Assembly (NCBI GenBank): GCA_902362965.1
Contig: CABIYQ010000012.1
Coordinates: 1 to 52,954 of the forward strand
Direction of reading: 5' to 3'
Length of the DNA stretch: 52,954 nt
Source of the DNA: Oscillospiraceae bacterium
GTDB lineage: Bacteria; Bacillota; Clostridia; Oscillospirales; Ruminococcaceae
Shown piece after piece: positions 35,399 to 43,258 of this stretch (positions are counted from its first letter, which is position 1; each line of letters begins with the position of its first letter). Both the position numbers and the translations under genes were made by a program. Under the pieces are notes generated by a model. It saw only the letters and a list, made by a program, of their open reading frames with translations, did not search any database and was not told the origin of the DNA.

Positions 35399-36526
35399 AT
35401 GAGAGTATTATTAGCCGGCGGCGGAACTGCCGGGCATATTAATCCGGCTCTTGCCATTGCTTCTGTAATAAAAGAGCATTATCCGGATACGGAATTTTTA
35501 TTTGTCGGAACGCCAAACGGAATGGAAGCAAGACTTATTCCGGAAGCGGGCTATAATTTTGCATCTATGAAAGTTGCAGGCTTTCAGAGAAAAATTACTT
35601 TGAAAAATGTTAAACGCAACTGTCAGGCGTTATATTATCTTGCGTCAGCAGGGTCAAAAGCTAAAAAAATTATAAATGAATTCAAACCGGATATTGCAAT
35701 AGGTACGGGAGGATATGTAAGCGGACCTGTTATAAAAAAAGCTGCAAGAATGGGCGTTTCGACGGCAATTCATGAGCAAAACGCCTTTCCGGGCGTTACT
35801 AATAAGCTTTTGGCAAAGGAAGTTGACAAGGTGATGCTTACTGTAAAGGAAGCGCTTGATTACCTTGATAAGGATGTTGACTATACAATTACCGGACTGC
35901 CGGTAAGAGCCGGTATTGCTTCTAAATCAAAGCTTGAAGCCAGAGCTGAACTTGGTTTTGACAATGAACTTTGTATTTTGTCTTTCGGAGGCAGTCTGGG
36001 TGCAGGGTGTATAAACGAGACAATGGCAGAAGTAATAAAATGGCATACGTCAAATAATCTTAAAATTAATCATATTCATGGGTACGGAAAAATGGGCAGG
36101 GAAATATTTCCCAAAATTATGATCGAAAGCGGAATATCCATGAAAAATCAACGACTGAGAATCAGTGAGTATATAAATGATATGGATACATGTCTGGCTG
36201 CTGCCGATCTTGTAATATGCCGTTCGGGAGCGTCGACTCTTGCAGAACTGGAGGCGGCTGGCAAGGCTTCAATTCTGATTCCTTCGCCGATAGTTACAGG
36301 CAATCATCAGTTTCATAATGCAAATGTTTTGGGTAAAGCCGGGGCTGCAATAGTAATAGAGCAAAAGGACGTTACAAACGAACTTATGATCAAAACTGTC
36401 AAGGACTTGTATGAGCACAGGGAAAAGCTAAGCGATATGTCAGATAATGCCGTAAAGCTTGCTGTGAAGGATACAAACGACAGGATATATAAAGTAATAA
36501 AAGAGCTGATAAGTAAGACAAAGTAG
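35399..36526 (+). CDS. murG: UDP-GlcNAc transferase MurG (lipid II synthase)
   Basis: 375 aa, GT-B fold. The N-terminal GGGTAGHINPALAIA loop, HEQNAFPG and the C-terminal RSGASTLAELEAAGKASILIP (in part) are family marks. It adds GlcNAc to lipid I to make lipid II. No nearer ribosome site supports another start; see the hairpin entry. Confidence 0.97.
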   Translation: MRVLLAGGGTAGHINPALAIASVIKEHYPDTEFLFVGTPNGMEARLIPEAGYNFASMKVAGFQRKITLKNVKRNCQALYYLASAGSKAKKIINEFKPDIAIGTGGYVSGPVIKKAARMGVSTAIHEQNAFPGVTNKLLAKEVDKVMLTVKEALDYLDKDVDYTITGLPVRAGIASKSKLEARAELGFDNELCILSFGGSLGAGCINETMAEVIKWHTSNNLKINHIHGYGKMGREIFPKIMIESGISMKNQRLRISEYINDMDTCLAAADLVICRSGASTLAELEAAGKASILIPSPIVTGNHQFHNANVLGKAGAAIVIEQKDVTNELMIKTVKDLYEHREKLSDMSDNAVKLAVKDTNDRIYKVIKELISKTK

Positions 36527-36534
36527 CATTTTTA

Positions 36535-36573
36535 CACCTGAAAGCATACTATAGAGTAAATACTTTCAGGTGG
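36535..36573 (+). promoter_or_regulatory. Hairpin covering the murA ribosome site
   Basis: CACCTGAAAG (36535-36544) pairs perfectly over 10 bp with CTTTCAGGTG (36563-36572) around an 18-base loop. The murA ribosome site AGGTGG (36568-36573) is in the 3' arm, so folding would hide it. No T tract follows, so this is not a normal terminator. Confidence 0.6.
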
Positions 36574-36581
36574 TGATGCAA

Positions 36582-37841
36582 ATGAAAAGTCAGAGACTTA
36601 TTATTGAGGGCGGCAATGCTCTCAGCGGTGAAATTAAAGTTCAGGGGGCTAAAAACAGTTCTCTTCCTATTATTGCGGCATCGCTTATGTGCAAGGGGGA
36701 GACGGTTCTTAAAAATTGTCCTTGCCTTACAGATACTTATGCGTCGTGCAGAATACTTACGCATCTTGGATGCACATGCCGTTTTGAAGGAAATACCTTG
36801 ACAATAAAACCTGACGGAATAAACAAAACTGAAATTCCTGACGAATTAATGCGTGAAATGCGTTCGTCGATCATTTATATGGGAGCGTTGCTGGGCAGGT
36901 GCGGCAAATGCGGATTGTCATTTCCGGGAGGCTGCGAGCTTGGTCCCCGTCCTATAGATATGCACCTGAGCGCTATGAAGAAAATGGGCGCTAAGGTAAA
37001 TGATGAGTATGGCACTATTGAATGTACAGCTGAGCATGGACTCAAAGGAACAAAAATTATATTGAAATATCCTTCTGTAGGTACAACTGAAAATATAATT
37101 TTGGCGGCTGTAATGGCAAAGGGCGAAACAATTATTATGAACGCTGCAAGAGAACCTGAAATTATGGATCTTGCCGCATTTCTTAATAAATGCGGCGGAA
37201 AAATAAAAGGTGCAGGAAACAGTACCATTGTTATCGAGGGAGTAAACGAACTTTTTGGCTGTACTCATTATATAATGCCGGACAGAATAGCGGCGGCTAC
37301 ATATATTTCCGCTGCGGCTTCAACTAATGGTGAAATTAGTATTCACGGTATTGACCCCGCATTATGCGACAGCTTTATGTGCGTATTTGAACAGATGGGC
37401 TGCAATATCTATGTATATGACGGGTGTATATATGTTAATGCTAAAAAGCCGTTAAAATCTGTGGGAAAAATAATTACTTTGCCTCATCCTGGATTTCCGA
37501 CTGATGCACAGGCTATTATTATGGCGTCATTGTGTAAAGCAAACGGCATAAGTATTTTTGAGGAAACAATTTTTGAAAACCGTTACCGTCATGTTGATTC
37601 CCTTGTGAAAATGGGCGCCGATATAAAGGTTATTGGGAAAGCGGCAATTATTACCGGTGTGAAAAAAATTTACGGTGCAAAGGTTTCCGCAACCGATCTC
37701 CGGGGAGGAGCTGCAATGGCGGTTGCAGGTCTTGGAGCGGAGGGTATAACGGAAATTACTGATGTAGAGCATATTGACAGAGGATATGAAAATATAGAAA
37801 AAGTATTGACCTCTATGGGAGGAAAAATTACAAGAGCTTGA
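36582..37841 (+). CDS. murA: UDP-GlcNAc 1-carboxyvinyltransferase
   Basis: 419 aa. N-terminal VQGAKNSSLPI and the active-site loop FPGGCELGPRPID, with the phosphoenolpyruvate- and fosfomycin-binding Cys, are intact. It makes the first committed wall precursor. I chose the ATG at 36582, nine bases after AGGTGG; GTG codons at 36570 and 36573 overlap the ribosome site. It is in the dcw cluster here, between murG and divIB. Confidence 0.96.
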   Translation: MKSQRLIIEGGNALSGEIKVQGAKNSSLPIIAASLMCKGETVLKNCPCLTDTYASCRILTHLGCTCRFEGNTLTIKPDGINKTEIPDELMREMRSSIIYMGALLGRCGKCGLSFPGGCELGPRPIDMHLSAMKKMGAKVNDEYGTIECTAEHGLKGTKIILKYPSVGTTENIILAAVMAKGETIIMNAAREPEIMDLAAFLNKCGGKIKGAGNSTIVIEGVNELFGCTHYIMPDRIAAATYISAAASTNGEISIHGIDPALCDSFMCVFEQMGCNIYVYDGCIYVNAKKPLKSVGKIITLPHPGFPTDAQAIIMASLCKANGISIFEETIFENRYRHVDSLVKMGADIKVIGKAAIITGVKKIYGAKVSATDLRGGAAMAVAGLGAEGITEITDVEHIDRGYENIEKVLTSMGGKITRA

Positions 37842-37854
37842 AAAGGAATGTTAA

Positions 37855-38859
37855 ATGAGGGACGTTGTTAAAACTAATGTGAAGAGAAATCAAAACAGCA
37901 AGCGAGCCAGAAGAAGACGGAGAAATGTGCCTCTGTATTGCTTTTTGGTTATTATTCTGGTTTTGGGAATAGGAATACTTCTTTCTGTAACGCTGTTTTT
38001 TAATATTAATAAAATAGATGTAAAAGGAGATGTTGATTATTCAAGTGAAGAAATAATCAGAATTTCCGGAATCGGTAATGGCGACAATATGGTCAGACTG
38101 GACTCAAAAAAAGCAGCAGACAATATACTTAACAGTATGATTTATATTGAAGACGTAAATATTGATAAAAAATATCCCGATACTCTTGAAATAAATGTAA
38201 CCAAATGCGTTGCAGCTGCAAATATACAGCTTGGCGATAAGTATATTATTGTTTCCCAAAAAGGTAAAATACTGGAAAAAGCAGACAGCAACCAGAGTGA
38301 TCTTATAACAGTAACTGGTTTTGAGCCGTCATCTGAAATTCTTGGAACATATATTGAATCCAGTGATGAACAGAAAACAGAAATTTACTTTGAAATTTTT
38401 AATTATATAGCGGAAAATGATAATAAAATTGTAAGTATTGATATGACTGACAAATATGATATAAAAGTCAACTATGATAACAGGATAAACTTTGAATTGG
38501 GGAATTCTAACGATGTCACTTATAAATTAAAATTGGCAGAAACAGTATTTAATGACTTGGGTGATGATAAAAAGGGCACTATGGAAATGATTGGAAGTAA
38601 TCAGATTTCATTCAGAAGCGATACAGCCAGCGACAAAAATACTTCGTCCGGAAACAGTATGACTAAAATTCCGATAGAGGACGAAAGTACCCCTGAAAGT
38701 ACTGAAGAATCTTCACAGGACGATTATGAAGATGGTTATGAAAACTCATATAATGACGAAAATAATGATATTTATCAGGAAGATTACGAATATGAGGAAA
38801 ACGGCGGATATGCAGATAATAACGAGGATTATTATCCACCGGAAGATTATGTCGAATAG
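37855..38859 (+). CDS. divIB: DivIB/FtsQ division protein with acidic tail
   Basis: 334 aa. Basic N-terminus (KRARRRRR), one membrane helix (about residues 26-48), then a POTRA domain (FNINKIDVKGDVDYSSEEII) and FtsQ-type beta domain. The last 75 residues are nearly all Asp, Glu, Tyr, Asn and Ser, an unusual acidic Tyr-rich tail outside the cell. GGA precedes the ATG. It forms a divisome complex with FtsL and DivIC. Confidence 0.88.
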   Translation: MRDVVKTNVKRNQNSKRARRRRRNVPLYCFLVIILVLGIGILLSVTLFFNINKIDVKGDVDYSSEEIIRISGIGNGDNMVRLDSKKAADNILNSMIYIEDVNIDKKYPDTLEINVTKCVAAANIQLGDKYIIVSQKGKILEKADSNQSDLITVTGFEPSSEILGTYIESSDEQKTEIYFEIFNYIAENDNKIVSIDMTDKYDIKVNYDNRINFELGNSNDVTYKLKLAETVFNDLGDDKKGTMEMIGSNQISFRSDTASDKNTSSGNSMTKIPIEDESTPESTEESSQDDYEDGYENSYNDENNDIYQEDYEYEENGGYADNNEDYYPPEDYVE

Positions 38860-38905
38860 ATTGAAATATTGATGAATTTTTGAATAAAAAAATTTAAAAT
38901 AGGTC

Positions 38906-38934
38906 TTGAAAAATCCCATAAAGTATGTTAATAT
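38906..38934 (+). promoter_or_regulatory. Promoter of ftsZ
   Basis: TTGAAA, 17 bases, TAATAT, about 70 bases before the ftsZ start. It would let ftsZ be made independently of the long upstream operon. Confidence 0.55.
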
Positions 38935-39009
38935 AATAATATGTATTGTTAATATTAGAAATTATGACTGAAATATCAGGGATGGAAATAAATTTAGGAG
39001 GAATTGTAA

Positions 39010-40095
39010 ATGACAGACTTCAATTTTGAGGACGCTTTTGATCCGCAGGTTAGCATTAAGGTAATTGGCGTAGGAGGCGGCGGCGGAAACGCTTTGAATT
39101 GTATGGTCGATGCCGGCGTTAAAGATATTGAGTATATTGCCGTAAATACTGACGCGAAAGCACTTAATAGATCTAAGGCAACTACAAAAATTCAGATTGG
39201 TACAAAACTTACAAAGGGCAGAGGCGCCGGCAATAGACCGGAAGTCGGTGAACGTTCAGCAGAAGAAAACAGAGATGAAATTCAGCAGTCGCTTAAAGGC
39301 GCAGATATGGTGTTTATTACTGCTGGAATGGGCGGCGGTACAGGTACTGGTGCGGCTCCTGTTGTTGCGGAAATTGCTCAGGAAATGGGACTTCTGACAG
39401 TTGCTGTTGTTACAAAGCCTTTTGCTTTTGAAAGAGAACAGAAAATGCTTCAGGCTGAAAGAGGTATTGAGGAACTGAAGAAATATGTTGATTCTCTTAT
39501 TGTTATTCCTAATGAAAAGCTTCTTGACGGACTTGAAAAACAGCCTACAATGATGGAATCTTTCTCTTTGGCTGACGATATTCTTAAAACTGGTGTAAAG
39601 AGTATTTCTGATTTAATTACTGAGGATGGATACATAAATCTTGACTTTGCCGATGTATCCACGATTATGAAGGGCGCAGGATATGCGCATATGGCAATTG
39701 GTCATGGTTCAGGAAAGGACAAAGCGGCAGAAGCTGCAAAGGCAGTTATTTCCAGTCCGCTGCTTGAAACATCTATTTCCGGCGCAAGACGTCTTCTTAT
39801 TAATATTACTATGTCCGAAGATATTATGGCGTCTGATGTTGATACAGCTACAAAGATGATTACAGATACAGCTGCTGAAGATGTTGAGTTTATTTTTGGT
39901 ACAGCATTTAAGGAAGATTTGAATGATGAAATGACAATTACTGTAATCGCAGCTGGATACGGCGATGATGTTGCGACAGCAAGTGAAGATGAAGAAGTAA
40001 TTCCGATTGATAACCCGCTTATTGACAATCCGGGCGATAAAAAGGATACGACTGAAGACGATCTTGATGAAATTCTCAGAATGCTTGAAAAATAA
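39010..40095 (+). CDS. ftsZ: Cell division protein FtsZ
   Basis: 361 aa tubulin-like GTPase. The GVGGGGGNALN start, tubulin signature GGGTGTG (108-114), and NLDFADV T7-loop region are present. The C-terminal peptide DDLDEILRMLEK is a variant of the conserved tail that binds FtsA/SepF-type anchors. AGGAGG precedes the ATG. It ends the dcw cluster at a terminator. Confidence 0.98.
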   Translation: MTDFNFEDAFDPQVSIKVIGVGGGGGNALNCMVDAGVKDIEYIAVNTDAKALNRSKATTKIQIGTKLTKGRGAGNRPEVGERSAEENRDEIQQSLKGADMVFITAGMGGGTGTGAAPVVAEIAQEMGLLTVAVVTKPFAFEREQKMLQAERGIEELKKYVDSLIVIPNEKLLDGLEKQPTMMESFSLADDILKTGVKSISDLITEDGYINLDFADVSTIMKGAGYAHMAIGHGSGKDKAAEAAKAVISSPLLETSISGARRLLINITMSEDIMASDVDTATKMITDTAAEDVEFIFGTAFKEDLNDEMTITVIAAGYGDDVATASEDEEVIPIDNPLIDNPGDKKDTTEDDLDEILRMLEK

Positions 40096-40101
40096 AAAAT
40101 T

Positions 40102-40127
40102 GCAGCCGTTTCAGGCTGCTTTGTTTT
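40102..40127 (+). terminator. Terminator of ftsZ
   Basis: GCAGCC with GGCTGC, loop GTTTCA, followed by TTTGTTTTG. Confidence 0.85.
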
Positions 40128-40161
40128 GCATAAATATTAAAAAATTATGGGAGAATTAAAA

Positions 40162-40719
40162 ATGTCAGAGCCACGAAAAATAAATGCTTCACAACTGAAA
40201 AAATATGCTTCAGAATTAAAATCCGGAGATAAAATACTGCTTACGGGAACTGTTTATACCTCCAGAGACGCAGCGCATAAACGAATTAAAGCGTTAATTG
40301 AAAACGGACAAAAACTTCCTTTTGAACTGGAAAACGCCGTAATATACTATGCCGGTCCGACTCCTGCCCCGAAGGGTAAGCCTATCGGTTCATGCGGTCC
40401 TACAACGTCCGGAAGAATGGATAAATTTGCTCCTCTTCTGCTTGATTTGGGACTTGGTGGAATGATCGGCAAGGGTGAGCGCAGCAAAGAAGTAAGAGAT
40501 GCTGTTGTAAGAAATGGTTCTGTATATTTATGTGCTGTTGGCGGCGCAGGCGCTTTGGCGGCACATTGTATAAAAAAATGTGAGGTAATAGCTTTTGAGG
40601 ACTTGGGCTGTGAATCTGTCAAAAAGCTTTATGTTGAGAATTTTCCGCTGATAGTTGCAAATGATTGCAGCGGAGGAGATATTTTTTCTCAGGGAAGAAA
40701 GCAGTTTGAAGAAAAATAA
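40162..40719 (+). CDS. Fumarate hydratase class I beta-type subunit, orphan
   Basis: 185 aa. KLKSGDKILLTGTVYTSRDAAHK (split here: KSGDKILLTG then RDAAHKR), YYAGPTPAP, GSCGPTTSGRMD and GAGALAAHCIK are marks of the beta (C-terminal) subunit of Fe-S fumarate/tartrate hydro-lyases. The active enzyme also needs the alpha subunit with the 4Fe-4S cluster, which is not next to it. I chose the ATG at 40162 with GGGAG 8 bases upstream; an ATG at 40147 lies before that site. Confidence 0.9.
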   Translation: MSEPRKINASQLKKYASELKSGDKILLTGTVYTSRDAAHKRIKALIENGQKLPFELENAVIYYAGPTPAPKGKPIGSCGPTTSGRMDKFAPLLLDLGLGGMIGKGERSKEVRDAVVRNGSVYLCAVGGAGALAAHCIKKCEVIAFEDLGCESVKKLYVENFPLIVANDCSGGDIFSQGRKQFEEK

Positions 40720-40803
40720 TTTGTAATAATTAACAAAAATAAAGTGTAAAATATGGTTGTATTGCTGTTTTCTAGAAGATAATTATTTTTTTTGAAAAAT
40801 CAC

Positions 40804-40832
40804 TTGACAAAATCATAAATATAGTTTATGAT
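40804..40832 (+). promoter_or_regulatory. Promoter of the zinc-ribbon gene leader
   Basis: TTGACA, 17 bases, TATGAT. The predicted start is near 40839, leaving a leader of about 300 bases before the coding start at 41147. The leader has no convincing ORF. Confidence 0.75.
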
Positions 40833-41018
40833 TAATGTAATATAAATTTTGATTAATCTTGAAATTTATTATAGAATGAAACTGTTTTTAAGAAATAATC
40901 GTTTGTGTCACCTTACTGCTGATTTCTTTTACTTTAGCTTTATATGTGAAACTCCGGATTGTTTTATTGCATTGCAAATTGTTTTGACGTTTATTTGTTG
41001 GAAATTCCGCACTTTAAA

Positions 41019-41122
41019 TTTGTTAAACAAGCAGTATCTAATTCTATTTAAGAGATGACCAGGTAGCTTAATTCCAGAGCGTTGTTTAACAAAGGTGTCG
41101 GTGTGAGTCCGTCCGGGGTCCA
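41019..41122 (+). ncRNA. Leader RNA with tRNA-like fold and competing pairing
   Basis: Bases 41057-41120 can fold as a small cloverleaf: GACC/GGTC closing stem, a D-arm-like GCTT-AATTCCA-GAGC, a short arm TTGT-TTA-ACAA and a T-arm-like CGG-TGTGAGT-CCG. TAGCTTAATT and GTGAGTCC resemble tRNA consensus, but the anticodon arm is truncated, so it is not a working tRNA. TTTGTTAAACAA (41019-41030) is the exact complement of TTGTTTAACAAA (41082-41093) and would melt the short arm. It may be a riboregulator or a tRNA pseudogene. The rest of the leader (40839-41018) is AT-rich, with nothing I recognise. Confidence 0.4.
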
Positions 41123-41146
41123 AAATACTAAAGCGAGGTAAAAAAA

Positions 41147-41425
41147 ATGTACGAAGATAAGACATTGGTTTGTAAGGAATGCGGAGAAGAATTCGTATTT
41201 ACAGCTGGTGAACAGGAATTTTATGCGGAAAAAGGTTTTGTAAATGAACCTCAGAGATGCAAGTCTTGCAGAGACGCAAGAAAAAATGCTTCCAGGTCAG
41301 AAAGAGAAATGTTTACTGCTACTTGCGCATCATGCGGCGGTGAAGCAAAGGTTCCATTCAGACCAAGAGAAGACCGTGCGGTTTATTGCAGCGAATGTTT
41401 TGCAAAGATGAAAGAAGAAGCTTAA
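41147..41425 (+). CDS. Zinc-ribbon protein with two zinc sites
   Basis: 92 aa. First site: CKECGEEF then CKSCRDARK (residues 9-50); second site: CASCGGEAKVPFRP then YCSECF (residues 65-85). This is the double zinc-ribbon type often annotated as zinc-ribbon/CxxC_CxxC_SSSS protein in clostridia. GAGG precedes the ATG. No molecular role is established that I know of. The long structured leader suggests post-transcriptional control. Confidence 0.8.
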   Translation: MYEDKTLVCKECGEEFVFTAGEQEFYAEKGFVNEPQRCKSCRDARKNASRSEREMFTATCASCGGEAKVPFRPREDRAVYCSECFAKMKEEA

Positions 41426-41443
41426 ATTAAGATTCTTAAATGA

Positions 41444-41473
41444 GTGCAGCCGTATGGTTGCACTTTTATTTTT
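41444..41473 (+). terminator. Terminator of the zinc-ribbon gene
   Basis: An 8-bp stem GTGCAGCC/GGTTGCAC with loop GTAT, followed by TTTTATTTTTA. Confidence 0.9.
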
Positions 41474-41542
41474 AATTTTTATGTATAAGTTTTAATGATT
41501 ATATAATAATATTAAAGCAAATGAAAAACGGAGGGAAATAAA

Positions 41543-41749
41543 ATGGCTTATGAAGTAAATAAAAACACAATTATCGGTGATATTCTTGATCAGGATTTTG
41601 ACGCAGCACCTTTTTTTCTTGAAATGGGAATGCATTGCTTAGGCTGTCCGGCATCAAGAGGCGAAACTATTGCAGAGGCGTGCGAGGTACACGGTACAGA
41701 CGCTGACGAGCTAGTTAAAAAGCTTAATGAATATTTTGCAAGTAAATAA
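41543..41749 (+). CDS. DUF1858 redox-disulfide protein
   Basis: 68 aa. The MHCLGCPASRGETIAEACEVHG stretch (key: C-x-x-C-P-A-S, then A-C-x-x-H-G) is typical of DUF1858, described as hybrid-cluster-protein-associated redox disulfide domain. CGGAGG precedes the ATG. It is a small standalone thiol protein; partner unknown. Confidence 0.88.
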   Translation: MAYEVNKNTIIGDILDQDFDAAPFFLEMGMHCLGCPASRGETIAEACEVHGTDADELVKKLNEYFASK

Positions 41750-41757
41750 AAATAGCG

Positions 41758-41784
41758 GCGGACTTTTAATGTCCGCTGTTGTTT
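41758..41784 (+). terminator. Terminator of the DUF1858 gene
   Basis: GCGGAC/GTCCGC with loop TTTTAAT, followed by TGTTGTTT. It overlaps closely with the next gene's leader. Confidence 0.7.
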
Positions 41785-41800
41785 ACTATGGTGAATTAAA

Positions 41801-43258
41801 ATGATTACGATTGATAACAGACTGAAAGTTTGCGCAGATATGGTTTCCGGAAATGGCATTGTATGTGATGTGGGTACAGATCATGCATATCTTCCTGCAT
41901 ATCTTATTGAAAATAATATATGCGATTATGCAATAGCGTCTGATATAAATGAAGGACCTTTGAAATTTGCACAGCAAACTATTATAAAATATCATATTGA
42001 AGATAAAATTAGATTATTAAAATCAGACGGATTGAAAAATATTCCAAGTGAAAATGTAAGTGATGTAGTAATTGCCGGTATGGGCGGCGAGACAATTGCT
42101 GAAATCATATCTGGCACTCAATGGCTTAAAAGTGGAGTGAATCTTGTACTTCAGCCTATGACACGTGCAGGATACCTGAGAAAATGGCTTTATAATAATG
42201 GGTTTGAAATTGCTGAAGAAAAAGCAGTGATTCAGGATCGTTTTATATACACTGCTATTCGTGCGTTTTATTCTGGATATAAATTTAATATTGGAAAAGT
42301 GACTGAAATAGCGGGTAGGATAAATATCGAAACTGACGCCGGAATGAAATATTGTCAAAATCAATTATCTAAGATAAATAATATAGCAATGGGATTGTCA
42401 AAAGCCGGAAAAACTGAGGACAGTCAAGAATATCAAAGAATTGCGGAGCGTCTGACCATAATGATGGAGGGTAAAATGAACTTGGTTTCTGAAATATATA
42501 CGTACATAGATTCTTTTGCACCGTTTTCTACTCAGGAGAAATGGGATAATTCAGGACTACTTACTGGCAGTATGAATAAAAAAGTAAGCAAAGTACTTGT
42601 AACGCTGGATATTACAAATGAAGTAGCTGACGAAGCAGCTGAAATTGGCGCTGAACTGATAATTGCTCATCATCCGGTTATTTTCAAACCGTTATACAGT
42701 CTTTCTGAGAATGAACCGTCATGTAAGCTTTTGAAAAGCGGAATTTCCGCAATTTGTATTCATACGCCTTATGACGTAGCAGAGGGCGGAATGAGTGATA
42801 TTCTTATGAACCTTGTAGGATTTGAAAAATCTGAGGGAATTCTTGAAATTACAGGACAAAGAAATAAATCTTACGGTTTTGGTACAATAGGTGTAGCTTC
42901 TCAGGAATATCAAGTTGATGAGCTTGCTAAGAAGTTAAAAAATGTCCTTGGTTGTACGGTAGTAAGATATACCGATGGAGGAAAACCTATAAAAAAAGCA
43001 GCATTCTGTACAGGCAGCGGTGGCAATTTGATTGAAGCGGCTTTGAATCAAGGTGCAGATGCATATATAACCTCGGAGGTTAAGCATGATCAGTGGCTGC
43101 TTGCAAAGCAAAGAGGCATTTCTGTGTTTGATTGCGGTCATTTCCATACTGAAAATATTGGTATGATAAGGCTTTGTAAGATGCTTGCGGCTGATTTTTC
43201 CAATATTGAATTTGTTATGTCAGAAGTTAATAAGGATCCGGTAAAATATGTGTTGTAA
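41801..43258 (+). CDS. TrmK-Nif3 fusion: tRNA m1A22 methyltransferase joined to a Nif3-like protein
   Basis: 485 aa in one frame. Residues 1-225 match TrmK (start ITIDNRLKVCADMV, SAM-binding DVGTDHAYLPAYL, IAGMGGETIAEI), which methylates A22 of tRNA. Residues 226-485 match Nif3-like dinuclear-metal proteins (WDNSGLLTG, AHHPVIF, HTPYDVAEGG, CGHFHTE). In Bacillus these are two neighbouring genes, yqfN and yqfO. At the junction, GGAGGG lies 4-5 bases before an in-frame ATG at 42476, so the Nif3 part may also be made alone. No good ribosome site precedes the first ATG. Confidence 0.92.
   Translation: MITIDNRLKVCADMVSGNGIVCDVGTDHAYLPAYLIENNICDYAIASDINEGPLKFAQQTIIKYHIEDKIRLLKSDGLKNIPSENVSDVVIAGMGGETIAEIISGTQWLKSGVNLVLQPMTRAGYLRKWLYNNGFEIAEEKAVIQDRFIYTAIRAFYSGYKFNIGKVTEIAGRINIETDAGMKYCQNQLSKINNIAMGLSKAGKTEDSQEYQRIAERLTIMMEGKMNLVSEIYTYIDSFAPFSTQEKWDNSGLLTGSMNKKVSKVLVTLDITNEVADEAAEIGAELIIAHHPVIFKPLYSLSENEPSCKLLKSGISAICIHTPYDVAEGGMSDILMNLVGFEKSEGILEITGQRNKSYGFGTIGVASQEYQVDELAKKLKNVLGCTVVRYTDGGKPIKKAAFCTGSGGNLIEAALNQGADAYITSEVKHDQWLLAKQRGISVFDCGHFHTENIGMIRLCKMLAADFSNIEFVMSEVNKDPVKYVL

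Noticed and set aside
40849..41058. 69-aa plus-strand frame in the leader of the zinc-ribbon gene
   Set aside because: No ribosome site, AT-driven composition and no protein-like pattern.
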